A DNA stretch of 64,000 nucleotides, from positions 3,778,002-3,842,001 of the forward strand of contig NZ_LDAS01000001.1 of assembly GCF_001020565.1 (NCBI RefSeq). The letters run 5' to 3'. The notes under the pieces were generated by a model. That model was given only the letters and a program-made list of their open reading frames with translations. It was not told the DNA's origin and ran no database searches. A program made the position numbers and the translations under genes. The first letter of the stretch is position 1, and every line of letters starts with the position of its first letter. Origin of the DNA: Maribacter thermophilus (GTDB taxonomy: Bacteria; Bacteroidota; Bacteroidia; Flavobacteriales; Flavobacteriaceae). Shown here piece after piece: positions 37,479 to 45,236 of the stretch.

Positions 37479-37697
37479 GCTATACTATTTAAAGCCGCAA
37501 ATATAGGTAACAATGCATTAATCTTTAAATTGTGGAAGAACAAAAGAGTGAATATGATCTATATTGTTCTTGATAAATGTTGCGAAGATGATGCACGTAC
37601 GTAAGGGCTAAAAAATTTATCCCGTTTAAACCATGTTCTGTAACAAAACCAATATTTTTACGACCTATATAGTACATCAATCAAAATTATAATCGCA

Positions 37698-37853
37698 ATG
37701 AGTTTAATAAGAGTCTTATTGGCTATTTTATTTCCGCCCCTTGCCGTAATCGGAAAAGGTTGTGGGTCGTTTCTAATTGTCTTACTTTTGACTTTTTGTG
37801 GCTGGGTACCGGGGGTTATCGCCGCATTGGTCATATTAAACAATCCTAATTAG
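37698..37853 (+). CDS. Pmp3/UPF0057 family small membrane protein
   Basis: 51 residues, two membrane helices: VLLAILFPPLAVI and FLIVLLLTFCGWVPGVIAALVIL. LFPPLAV and the G-W-P-G-x-I-A-A pattern are typical of Pmp3/YqaE peptides, which affect membrane potential or ion leak and are often stress-induced. TAG at 37851. It is 12 bases upstream of the lipoprotein gene, so they form an operon. Confidence 0.9.
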   Translation: MSLIRVLLAILFPPLAVIGKGCGSFLIVLLLTFCGWVPGVIAALVILNNPN

Positions 37854-37865
37854 AACAAATTTTAA

Positions 37866-38603
37866 ATGAAGTTATCGAACGTATTGTTGGCGATTTTTAT
37901 GGTCGCTCTATTTGTCGCATGTAATTTTACCGAGGAAATTTATATCAATGAGAATGGAACCGGGAAAATGAGTATATCTTTTGATGGTAGTGAAATGATG
38001 CAGATGCTACCTTCCAACGACTCTACACAACTGGAAGAAGCCATAGATTCAACCTTGGTGTTCAGAGATTTGTTTCGTGAGAAAAAAGACAGTATTGCCC
38101 AACTTTCAGAAGAGCGTCAAGCAGAGCTTAAAAAATTGGAGCCTTTTTCAATGCACATGAAGATGGATCCAGATAACGGTGTTATGAATTTTGATCTCTT
38201 TAGGGACTTTAAGAATGTTTCTGAGGTAAACGATGCCTTTAATACCTTTCAAAGTGCCAGTGCGATTGGCCCAAGTGCAGGAAGTAAACCAATGCCGCAA
38301 AATCCTTCGAACGGAGCTACACAGGTAAATTATACGTTCAAAAAGAATACGTTTACAAGAAAGTCGGAAATAGTGGACAGGGAGCTTTTTAACAAAAGTA
38401 TCGATAGCCTTGACAGTGCCGAGATGTTTTTATCCGGATCAACCTATACCTTTAAATACCATTTTCCAAAAAGGGTGAAATCTACAAATCTAGACAATGC
38501 AACTTTTTCTATGGATGGCAAAACCATGGTCTACGAAGTTAATTTTTTAGAGATGCTCAAAGATCCCGAATCTATTTTTATAGAGGTAGAATTGGAAAAG
38601 TAA
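37866..38603 (+). CDS. Lipoprotein of unknown function
   Basis: 245 residues. Lipobox LFVACNFTEE near residue 19; then a domain beginning IYINENGTGKMSISFDGSEMM, followed by an acidic helix and a C-terminal half rich in beta strands (STYTFKYHFPKRVKS). The N-G-T-G-K-M-S opening of the domain is common in flavobacterial lipoproteins, but I recognise no function. It may be co-transcribed with the Pmp3-like gene. Confidence 0.75.
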   Translation: MKLSNVLLAIFMVALFVACNFTEEIYINENGTGKMSISFDGSEMMQMLPSNDSTQLEEAIDSTLVFRDLFREKKDSIAQLSEERQAELKKLEPFSMHMKMDPDNGVMNFDLFRDFKNVSEVNDAFNTFQSASAIGPSAGSKPMPQNPSNGATQVNYTFKKNTFTRKSEIVDRELFNKSIDSLDSAEMFLSGSTYTFKYHFPKRVKSTNLDNATFSMDGKTMVYEVNFLEMLKDPESIFIEVELEK

Positions 38604-38631
38604 AGAAGGGTTCATTTCGTATCTTTGTCGC

Positions 38632-39348
38632 ATGAACAAGAAGGTGTACCACAAAGATCTTGGGGTCAAGGATTATAAGGAAACTTGGGATTACCAAGAG
38701 GAGCTTTTTCAAGAGACCCTTAATTTAAAGATAAGGAACAGAAGAGAGGATCTGGATCTGGAAACTCCCAACCATTTTTTGTTTGTAGAACACCCCCACG
38801 TATATACTTTAGGAAAGAGCGGAGATATTAAAAATCTGTTGGTGGATGAGAATCAGCTAGCGGCAAAAGGGGCCAAATTCTATAAAATAAATAGGGGAGG
38901 GGATATAACCTATCACGGTCCCGGGCAGATTGTAGGATACCCCATTCTAGACCTCGAAAATTTCTTTACCGACATACATAAATACCTCCGTTTACTGGAA
39001 GAGATGGTCATTTTGACCTTGGAGGAATATGGATTGAAAGCGGAGCGTTCAAAGGGAGAGACCGGGGTTTGGCTCGATGTAGGAACGCCATTTGCCCGAA
39101 AAATATGTGCCATGGGCGTACGTGCCAGCCGTTGGGTGACCATGCACGGCTTCGCGTTGAACGTAAATGCCGACTTAGGGTATTTTGATATGATGATCCC
39201 ATGTGGTATTAAAGATAAGGCAGTAACTTCCTTGAATGTGGAGTTGGGTCAAAAAGAAATTTCGATGGATGAGGTTAAGGAAAAATTGCTTAAACATTTT
39301 GCGGCGCTTTTTGAGGCGGAAATCATAAAACAAAAAACCACGACCTGA
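38632..39348 (+). CDS. lipB: Octanoyl-[acyl-carrier-protein]:protein octanoyltransferase
   Basis: 238 residues. The characteristic GGDITYHGPGQIVGYP (near 90) and the catalytic lysine in ARKICAMGVRASRW (about 160) are present, and the cysteine nucleophile is in IPCGIKDKAVTSL. It transfers octanoate from ACP to lipoyl domains, the first step of de novo lipoylation. TATCTTTG at 38620-38627 is an exact -7 box only four bases before the ATG, so the transcript may be leaderless. The TGA at 39346-39348 lies in the loop of its own terminator. Confidence 0.96.
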   Translation: MNKKVYHKDLGVKDYKETWDYQEELFQETLNLKIRNRREDLDLETPNHFLFVEHPHVYTLGKSGDIKNLLVDENQLAAKGAKFYKINRGGDITYHGPGQIVGYPILDLENFFTDIHKYLRLLEEMVILTLEEYGLKAERSKGETGVWLDVGTPFARKICAMGVRASRWVTMHGFALNVNADLGYFDMMIPCGIKDKAVTSLNVELGQKEISMDEVKEKLLKHFAALFEAEIIKQKTTT

Positions 39349-39364
39349 GCCGTGGTTTTTTGTT
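39333..39364. terminator. Bidirectional terminator shared by lipB and a collagen-like gene
   Basis: Perfect stem AAAAACCACG/CGTGGTTTTT with an 8-base loop (39343-39350). The lipB stop codon lies inside the loop. The convergent minus-strand gene ends 12 bases to the right. Confidence 0.8.
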
Positions 39365-39375
39365 TTATGATTTCT

Positions 39376-39963
39376 TTAGTTCAGTCCGAAATTATCCATC
39401 AATTCATTGTAAGTCATTTTACGATAATCGATACCTGCATTTTTGGCCGCAGTTTCATCATTTGCAGATATTAAGAAATACTGTAAGCGTGTGATGTTAG
39501 CATTAAGCTGCCCGTCCGATTCAAACGAGTAGATGCTTATCTGATTTGACTCATAGGTGAAGGTGATAATTTCCTCTTTTCCGTCTGAATAAGTATAGTT
39601 ATACGTCATCGGGTACCATATTGACTCGCCAAAAAGCTGAAAAAAGACTAGCACTAAGGTATTATCGACAGATTCTTCATTCAACAACGGTTCTTCTATA
39701 TCTATAAAGTTTGCTGAAGTACCTAAATAACTTCCCGATTCCCACGCGGGAACGGGGTCAATCGTTCTCACTATGACGTTGGCATTGCCATCCTCACCAG
39801 CGGGGCCTTGGGGGCCTTGGGGGCCTTCGGGTCCTTGCTCCCCTTGAATCCCTTGTTCACCTTGGGGTCCTTCGGGTCCGGTATCGCCGTCCTTGGAGCA
39901 AGAAGTGGTCAATAGGGCGAGGCCCATAATCATGCATGATAAAAATCTCAATGTAGTTTTCAT
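39376..39963 (-). CDS. Collagen-repeat lipoprotein 1
   Basis: 195 residues. Signal with lipobox LLTTSCSKDG, then about 12 uninterrupted Gly-X-Y triplets (GDTGPEGPQGEQ...GEDGNA), then a beta-rich domain of 130 residues (NVIVRTIDPVPAWESGSYLG...). Gly-X-Y repeats form a trimeric triple helix in bacterial surface proteins. It should be a surface-exposed, trimeric lipoprotein. It is preceded at 39984-40014 by a site of the ECF-type motif. Its head resembles the second collagen-like lipoprotein (41385-41951). Confidence 0.9.
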   Translation of the reverse strand: MKTTLRFLSCMIMGLALLTTSCSKDGDTGPEGPQGEQGIQGEQGPEGPQGPQGPAGEDGNANVIVRTIDPVPAWESGSYLGTSANFIDIEEPLLNEESVDNTLVLVFFQLFGESIWYPMTYNYTYSDGKEEIITFTYESNQISIYSFESDGQLNANITRLQYFLISANDETAAKNAGIDYRKMTYNELMDNFGLN

Positions 39964-39983
39964 AATATTTAAAGTTTGTTTTC

Positions 39984-40014
39984 CTTTTATGGAATGTGGG
40001 CCAAAAGGTTAACA
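39984..40014 (-). promoter_or_regulatory. ECF-type promoter motif, site 1
   Basis: Minus strand: TGTTAACC (40007-40014), 15 bases, CATAAAAG (39984-39991). The second box lies 20 bases before the start codon of the collagen-like gene. One of seven such sites in this cluster. Confidence 0.75.
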
Positions 40015-40068
40015 CTTCGTTGCAAGATTTGGAATGATAGGGTATGTGTACCTGGCCAGGACCATGCC

Positions 40069-41274
40069 CTACTGATAGTAATCTGTTGGGGTAATAATTA
40101 AATGCGGATAGGCTGTTTGACCAAGTTCTAGTTCCCATACCAATGTTTTGGCGGAAATATTGATCAAAACGATGTAGGTTTTGTTTTGATCTCTTATGGT
40201 GTTGAATAGCAATTGATACTTGTCGAAGAAATAGTATTTCGTATAATCGGAATCCCATTCTTCATTGATGGGGTAGGTAAAGGAATCTAGTTCTTCCCCG
40301 CTAAAAATATCAAGGGTTTTTGTGACAATGGCCGAGCTCTCTTCCTTATAGCTAAGATAAACCGTATCGTTGGATAGGTCTATGGCCGATGCGTATTTTC
40401 CCGTATAGGCGTGTTCCCAAATAAGGGATCCGTCGTTTTTGTCAATACTGTAAACGGTCTGGTCACGGGAGTAAAAAATAAATTGGTTGCCACTTTCATA
40501 ACCTCCTAGAACATTCGGGCTTCCGGTTTCAAAGGTCCAATTCTCGTTCAAATCGGCATCCAAGGAAACGACACTGTTGCTCCAGGTCATTACGATTATC
40601 GACGACGAGCCACCGATTAATTTTGATATCCTATCGGTGAAGGGGATTCTTTTATCAATGTGGCCAGTACCGGGATCTATGCTTAAAATTTCCTGGGTGC
40701 TTGAACCGAGGCTCAATTCGACAATTATTTGGTCTTGGTAGGAGGTAATCTTCCTCACCTCATCAGTCAGTTCAATAGTCCAATAAACATCACCCGTTTC
40801 ACGATTTAGCGCATCGAGATAAAAGGTGGAATGATAGGTTGTGGTATTAATTGCACTATAGCCAATAAATACCGCGTTTTGATATACCCAAGTGGCGCCA
40901 ATTTGATAATACTTGTCGTCGTCTTTTACATAGTCTTTGGTCCATAGGGGCTCTCCGTTAAAAGTGTCTTTTCCGAGGAGTGTCTTGGTTCCGTTGTATG
41001 CGCCTTGCGTACAGATGAAAACACCGTTGAATTCATTACAATGATAAGAATCCAGAGTGGTGAAGGATTTGATCTGCTGATTGTCCTTTAGGTCCAATTC
41101 GGTAAAAAGATTGTTGCTACTGATCCAAATGCTTCCTTCGATATCGTTTCCGGGATCTTCTATTTCTTCCACAGTTTCTTCGGTTTCCTCAAAATCGTTG
41201 TTATCGTCCTTTTTGCAACTTGCAAAGACCGTAAGCAATAGAAGTATTCCCATGAAGGATTTAAAGGTTTTCAT
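40069..41274 (-). CDS. PQQ-like beta-propeller lipoprotein
   Basis: 401 residues. Signal peptide with lipobox VFASCKKDD, an acidic linker (EETEETVEEIEDPGND) and then repeated blades of the PQQ type: GKDTFNGEPLWTKDY, LNRETGDVYWTIELT, LDADLNENWTFETG and IDKNDGSLIWEHAY. No catalytic site is apparent; the fold usually binds partners. Likely surface or periplasmic. It has its own ECF-type motif at 41298-41329. Confidence 0.88.
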   Translation of the reverse strand: MKTFKSFMGILLLLTVFASCKKDDNNDFEETEETVEEIEDPGNDIEGSIWISSNNLFTELDLKDNQQIKSFTTLDSYHCNEFNGVFICTQGAYNGTKTLLGKDTFNGEPLWTKDYVKDDDKYYQIGATWVYQNAVFIGYSAINTTTYHSTFYLDALNRETGDVYWTIELTDEVRKITSYQDQIIVELSLGSSTQEILSIDPGTGHIDKRIPFTDRISKLIGGSSSIIVMTWSNSVVSLDADLNENWTFETGSPNVLGGYESGNQFIFYSRDQTVYSIDKNDGSLIWEHAYTGKYASAIDLSNDTVYLSYKEESSAIVTKTLDIFSGEELDSFTYPINEEWDSDYTKYYFFDKYQLLFNTIRDQNKTYIVLINISAKTLVWELELGQTAYPHLIITPTDYYQ

Positions 41275-41297
41275 AATAATTGAAATTTATGTTTACA

Positions 41298-41329
41298 TTT
41301 TTATGTTAGGGGGTGTATCAAGGTTAACA
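41298..41329 (-). promoter_or_regulatory. ECF-type promoter motif, site 2
   Basis: Minus strand: TGTTAACC (41322-41329), 16 bases, CATAAAAA (41298-41305), 23 bases before the start of the PQQ-like propeller gene. Confidence 0.75.
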
Positions 41330-41340
41330 TATGGGCATAG

Positions 41341-41366
41341 AAAAACCCCGGGCTCGGCCGAGGTTT
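41341..41366 (-). terminator. Terminator of the second collagen-like gene
   Basis: Minus-strand stem AAACCTCGG/CCGGGGTTT (one G-U pair) with a 6-base loop and a five-T run, 18 bases past the stop at 41385. Confidence 0.7.
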
Positions 41367-41384
41367 CTATCCGTTTAAGTTTTT

Positions 41385-41951
41385 TTAATAAGTTTCTTTG
41401 GCAATTATTTTTCCGCCGTACCCACCTGGGTCTAGTAGAACTCCGCTTGAAGTGCCGGAAGGAGCCGTTTGAACATATACTTGTATTTCATGGGTTCCAG
41501 CCGGTAGGTCATCAAAAACATCAAAAACAGATACAAAATCTGTTGTATTACTAGAAGTTATTGCAGCGAGACTTTGCAATGAACCGACCTCGCCATTTAT
41601 TCTAGTAGATACTTTAATCCCATTAGCCCCGGAGAAGGTTCCTGAACCTACCCTAGAATTTAGTATGACCTCTATTCTAGTATCGTCGAATTCCTTTTCA
41701 ATGGTTAAAACAGGGCCAATAGGAGCTGCTGTTGTATTGGCATCTATCGATGCGGTATTTAAATTGGAACGTTCAAAATAATTTGAGGTGGGCGCAGAAT
41801 CACCTTGTGGTCCCTCAGGTCCTTGAAGGCCTTGCTCTCCCTGTGGTCCTTCTGGTCCAATAGGGCCGATGTCGCCTTCTTTTGTACATGAGGTGGTCAA
41901 CAAAGTAATACCTAAAAGTAAAAACAGTGTACTCTTGATTGTAGTTTTCAT
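41385..41951 (-). CDS. Collagen-repeat lipoprotein 2
   Basis: 188 residues from the ATG at 41949-41951 (MKTTIKSTLFLLLG); the frame runs nine codons further but the signal peptide begins here. Lipobox LLTTSCTKEG, then nine Gly-X-Y triplets (GDIGPIGPEGPQGEQ...), then a beta-sandwich-like domain of 130 residues ending ALDPGGYGG-type strands. The opening is very like the first collagen-like gene, indicating a recent duplication of the head. Its own ECF-type motif is at 41977-42007. Confidence 0.9.
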   Translation of the reverse strand: MKTTIKSTLFLLLGITLLTTSCTKEGDIGPIGPEGPQGEQGLQGPEGPQGDSAPTSNYFERSNLNTASIDANTTAAPIGPVLTIEKEFDDTRIEVILNSRVGSGTFSGANGIKVSTRINGEVGSLQSLAAITSSNTTDFVSVFDVFDDLPAGTHEIQVYVQTAPSGTSSGVLLDPGGYGGKIIAKETY

Positions 41952-41976
41952 AATTATATTATTTAAGATTTTATCC

Positions 41977-42007
41977 AATTAATGGTGAAGAAAAGTAGAG
42001 GTTAACA
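41977..42007 (-). promoter_or_regulatory. ECF-type promoter motif, site 3
   Basis: Minus strand: TGTTAACC (42000-42007), 15 bases, CATTAATT (41977-41984), 25 bases before the start codon. Confidence 0.72.
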
Positions 42008-42045
42008 TAAGGGTACAAAAAACCGGTATTGGTCTATTTTTTTGT

Positions 42046-43080
42046 CTATAAACTCCTTAAAGTGACGATTTCACCAATGGGTTCGCGTGTATTAAAACCA
42101 CCAAAGATCCAAATGGCCCCATCATAGTTAAGGCTGGCGAATTTGTTCAGTGGAGTAGGTGACGGGCCCAGATCGGTATATTGGGTCCAATCTTCCATAT
42201 TGTCGGAATAATATAGATCTGCATAGGGTCCTGTAATAAGGCCCATTCCGCCAAGAATCCACACTTTATTGTCATATACGACTGCACCATGATGATACCT
42301 ATCGGAAAAAACATCTCCCGAAAGGGTTAGGCGTGTCCATGTTGAACCGTTGTCACTTTCCCAGATTTCATTGTAGGCGATGCCTTCGCCTTGCCCTCCT
42401 ATAACATAAAGTTTGTCGTTAAACACAACGGTTTGGTGAGCTTCTCTCGGAGGAAAGGGGTCGGAGGTTTCTAAATTCCATGAAGTACCATCGGTGGTGG
42501 ACCATACTTCTGCCTTTAAAGAAGATGTTCGATTTACCCCGATAAGGAACATTTTTCCGTTAAAAACGGTAAGTGAGGGGTAAAACAGATGTCCGAACGG
42601 AGCATATTCCAGTTGTTGTGTCCATGTTTCCCCGTCAGAGGAAGACCATACATCATCGTATTCGACCCATATAGGGGTATCGGTATTTATACCTCCAACC
42701 ATCCAAATCCGATCATTGAAAACGGCAGTTGCATGTCCCCTTCTGGCACCAAATTGGTTAGAGGTTACACTTCGCCAATTAATACCGTTGTCACTATACC
42801 AAATATCACTGTTGCAATAGGGCAAGCTATAACTATTATAACCACCAATGGACCATATTTTGCCGTGAAACTCTACCATTTTATTGTCATAAAAACTACC
42901 CATTTGGTCTTCATGGGTCTCAACGTTGATTTTAAGGGAATAACTATCGTCTTTAGGAAAACCTTTGGTGTCTTTTTCTTTTTGGTCGTAGTCTTTGACC
43001 TCGCCGATCAGGTCTTTCTCGCATGAACAGAAAATACCGATCAATACCGTGTAAGCCATTATATATTTTAGAACTTTCAT
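42046..43080 (-). CDS. Kelch-like beta-propeller lipoprotein
   Basis: 344 residues. Lipobox IFCSCEKD near residue 18, then six or so blades with recurring W-S-x-G-G, IWMVGGINTD, LYVIGGQGEG, VWILGGMGLI and IWIFGGFNTR. These are Kelch/galactose-oxidase-central-domain repeats. No copper-binding tyrosine-cysteine pair is obvious, so it is probably non-enzymatic. It lies 70 bases after the YncE-like gene with no ECF-type motif between, so it is likely read from that gene's promoter. Confidence 0.88.
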   Translation of the reverse strand: MKVLKYIMAYTVLIGIFCSCEKDLIGEVKDYDQKEKDTKGFPKDDSYSLKINVETHEDQMGSFYDNKMVEFHGKIWSIGGYNSYSLPYCNSDIWYSDNGINWRSVTSNQFGARRGHATAVFNDRIWMVGGINTDTPIWVEYDDVWSSSDGETWTQQLEYAPFGHLFYPSLTVFNGKMFLIGVNRTSSLKAEVWSTTDGTSWNLETSDPFPPREAHQTVVFNDKLYVIGGQGEGIAYNEIWESDNGSTWTRLTLSGDVFSDRYHHGAVVYDNKVWILGGMGLITGPYADLYYSDNMEDWTQYTDLGPSPTPLNKFASLNYDGAIWIFGGFNTREPIGEIVTLRSL

Positions 43081-43150
43081 AATATGTGGTTTTAGTTTTT
43101 TTGTGATGTGATAGATCTACTCGTTTATGTGATCGTTTAAAAGGTAGGGG

Positions 43151-44254
43151 TTAGATGGACAGGTCCAATTTTATTAGTTTCCCATCATCGCCACGGTGGC
43201 CGTAAATCCAAAAATTGGATCCGTCATAGGCTATCCCAACAATGGATACATCTGGAACGACATAAGAATTTACCACAGTTAGCCCGTCAGTAACATCACA
43301 TTTGTACAACATGCCTTCTGCACATACATATAAATAACCATCTTGGTAATCTAGTCCGTAAGGTCTGGTATCTCCCAGTTCAATGGTTTGCTCAATGGAA
43401 ACAGTGCTGTAATTATATAGATACAAAGTTCTTTCGTTACCGCTGGCGGCCCAAATTTTATTATAATCAACGGATGCTAATCCGTAGATCCAAGCCCCTA
43501 GGTCTAAAGACTCATCTATGTAGGTGTTGTCAGATTCTCGGTAGATAAAGAACTTAGAATGGCCGTTACTGCTTTGAAATATATATTTACCAGAACTGTC
43601 ATATTTTTCTACTTCTACTTCTACGGCAAAGGCACTTCGGGTGGTCGTAATGGTGCCCTCTAGGGCAAAGGTTTCGGGGTTTACCAACCCTATATCTTCA
43701 ACTTCATAACCGTTGCCGACCAAAATTTGGCTCCCGTTCCAGGCGATATCCACATCTTCGTTCCAAGGTGCGTCTCCTTCCTCTAAAATTGTTAGTTCTT
43801 CTACCCAATCGTTGTCATCTGCCGTTTCGCTTCTAATCAAGTTTATAAAACCGTCAGGAAAATTCATGACCAATTCATCATCTGTTAATGTGTAATTCGC
43901 CAAAGCTGATCCATAACCATAATTTATAGTTATCTGGCTGTTTTCTTCATCATTGGTATAATTGGCATTATCAAGGCTTTTGAATCCCAATTCGTTTTCA
44001 TTGAGAATTACTAAGGTGTTGTCGGTATTAATTATAAAATATTTGGCATAATCGTAATCATAAAGATTAGTGGAACTAACCGACCAAGAACCATCAATTT
44101 GTGGGGTTTCCTCAATAGGGGGTTCTTCAACGGGTGTTTCTTCGGTGGGTGTATTTTCGGCTATAGGTTCGGGCGAATCATCATTCTTGCTGCAATAAAT
44201 GAATAATAATGATGTTAGGGCCAAAACCACGGAATAAATTCTTGAAATTTTCAT
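43151..44254 (-). CDS. YncE-like beta-propeller lipoprotein
   Basis: 367 residues from the ATG at 44252-44254 (MKISRIYSVVLA); the frame extends 15 codons upstream over the promoter. Lipobox LLFIYCSKND, then a proline/threonine/glutamate-rich linker (PTEETPVEEPPIEETP). Residues about 60-140 form a lipocalin-like beta domain (GSWSVSSTNLYDYDYAKYF); residues 170-367 form propeller blades (IWAASGNERTLYLYNY, GLDYQDGYLYVCAEG). Function unknown. ECF-type motif at 44278-44308. Confidence 0.85.
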   Translation of the reverse strand: MKISRIYSVVLALTSLLFIYCSKNDDSPEPIAENTPTEETPVEEPPIEETPQIDGSWSVSSTNLYDYDYAKYFIINTDNTLVILNENELGFKSLDNANYTNDEENSQITINYGYGSALANYTLTDDELVMNFPDGFINLIRSETADDNDWVEELTILEEGDAPWNEDVDIAWNGSQILVGNGYEVEDIGLVNPETFALEGTITTTRSAFAVEVEVEKYDSSGKYIFQSSNGHSKFFIYRESDNTYIDESLDLGAWIYGLASVDYNKIWAASGNERTLYLYNYSTVSIEQTIELGDTRPYGLDYQDGYLYVCAEGMLYKCDVTDGLTVVNSYVVPDVSIVGIAYDGSNFWIYGHRGDDGKLIKLDLSI

Positions 44255-44277
44255 AATGTAATTTTTATAGATACGCC

Positions 44278-44308
44278 CTTTTATGAAGAACATGGGCAAA
44301 GGTTAACA
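44278..44308 (-). promoter_or_regulatory. ECF-type promoter motif, site 4
   Basis: Minus strand: TGTTAACC (44301-44308), 15 bases, CATAAAAG (44278-44285), 23 bases before the start of the YncE-like gene. Confidence 0.75.
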
Positions 44309-44342
44309 AGCGAATAAAAAAGAATGGGTGGTTAGGGGTAGA

Positions 44343-44438
44343 CTATGCTAGTAATAGAAAAATATATATCCATATTGTTATGGCTAGGGCAATGATCAAA
44401 ATTCTTTTTATGATCTCTAATTTCTTATAGGTTTCCAT
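44343..44438 (-). CDS. 31-residue membrane peptide of the sigma regulon
   Basis: ATG at 44436-44438, TAG at 44343-44345. METYKKLEIIKR is followed by one membrane helix (ILIIALAITIWIYIFLLLA) that runs to the end. It has its own ECF-type motif, at the same distance from its start as in neighbouring genes, which supports its being a real gene despite its size. Function unknown; a small regulator or stabiliser of a membrane protein is possible. Confidence 0.62.
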   Translation of the reverse strand: METYKKLEIIKRILIIALAITIWIYIFLLLA

Positions 44439-44463
44439 GGGTATATTTTTTTAGGTGTGTTAT

Positions 44464-44494
44464 AATGTATGTCTCAATGAGGTGTAGGTTAACA
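44464..44494 (-). promoter_or_regulatory. ECF-type promoter motif, site 5
   Basis: Minus strand: TGTTAACC (44487-44494), 15 bases, CATACATT (44464-44471), 25 bases before the start of the 31-residue peptide gene. Confidence 0.7.
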
Positions 44495-44632
44495 TTGATG
44501 CTAAAAAAAATATAGGTCTATGTTTTGTTTTGAATCTTGTAATGGGAATACTACAAAAACGTTATTGACAGGGAGTTATGGGGGCTATTGGTGGAAATCA
44601 GATCTAAAAAAGGTTAAATTAGCTGTTAATGA

Positions 44633-44663
44633 TGTTAACCTATTCAATTCCTGATTATTAAAG
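44633..44663 (+). promoter_or_regulatory. ECF-type promoter motif, site 6, before the sigma factor gene
   Basis: Plus strand: TGTTAACC (44633-44640), 15 bases, TATTAAAG (44656-44663). It overlaps the assumed GTG start of the sigma factor, so the actual start may be different (see findings). It implies autoregulation. Confidence 0.65.
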
Positions 44664-45232
44664 TGGCAAAGACAGATAAAGATATTACGCTGGAAGAACT
44701 TAGGTCGGGTTCTGAAAAAGTGCTTAAAAAGATATACGAGGAGAACCGGGCCAAGTTTCTGAATTTTGCCAGACGCTATAATCTTACCGAGGATGAAAAT
44801 ATAGATATCTACCAAGATGCCTATATCGTTTTTTATGAGAACGTAATGAACGGAAAATTGGAAAAATTGACCAGCAGTGTTTCCACCTATTTGTTCTCTA
44901 TAGGTAAATATTTAATTTTTGACAGAATGAGGAAGAATAAAAAATCGGTCTCAGGAAGTTATGATCTCTCAAAAGTAGGGGATTCCGATGTGCAGATCAA
45001 TGCTCTTGAACTCGATAGCCCAGACCTTACGAGAGAACAAAGGTTGCTCAAAGAACACTTTAAAGGTCTAGGGGCTAAATGCCAAGAATTGTTGACGCTC
45101 TTTTATTACCGCGGTCATACCATTCAAGAGATTATGGAAAAAGGTAATTATAACAGTGAAAATGTGGTGAAAGCCGCTAAATCCAGATGTATGAAAACGT
45201 TGAAAGAACGCATCCAAGGAAAAACCTACTAA
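44663..45232 (+). CDS. ECF-type RNA polymerase sigma factor
   Basis: 189 residues from a GTG at 44663. Region 2 is ENRAKFLNFARRYNL...DIYQDAYIVFYENV with ISTYLFSIGKYLIFDRMRKN-like core sequence (residues about 25-95); region 4 is LGAKCQELLTLFYYRGHTIQEIMEKG...VVKAAKSRCMKTLKERI (about 130-185). No region 3 or 1.1, so it is an ECF (group IV) sigma. The gene after it, four bases away, is its probable anti-sigma factor. It has an ECF-type motif at its own start and is surrounded by units with the same motif. Its activating signal is unknown. Confidence 0.92.
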   Translation: MAKTDKDITLEELRSGSEKVLKKIYEENRAKFLNFARRYNLTEDENIDIYQDAYIVFYENVMNGKLEKLTSSVSTYLFSIGKYLIFDRMRKNKKSVSGSYDLSKVGDSDVQINALELDSPDLTREQRLLKEHFKGLGAKCQELLTLFYYRGHTIQEIMEKGNYNSENVVKAAKSRCMKTLKERIQGKTY

Positions 45233-45236
45233 TGTC

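Noticed and set aside
39857..40258. 133-residue minus-strand frame between the collagen-like and propeller genes
   Set aside because: It lies in another frame across the ends of two real genes and the promoter site; no start context or protein-like composition.
43081..43150. An eighth ECF-type site before the Kelch-like gene
   Set aside because: The gap was read on both strands; no TGTTAACC with a CATnAAA at 15-16 bases is present, so this gene is taken as second in the YncE-like unit.
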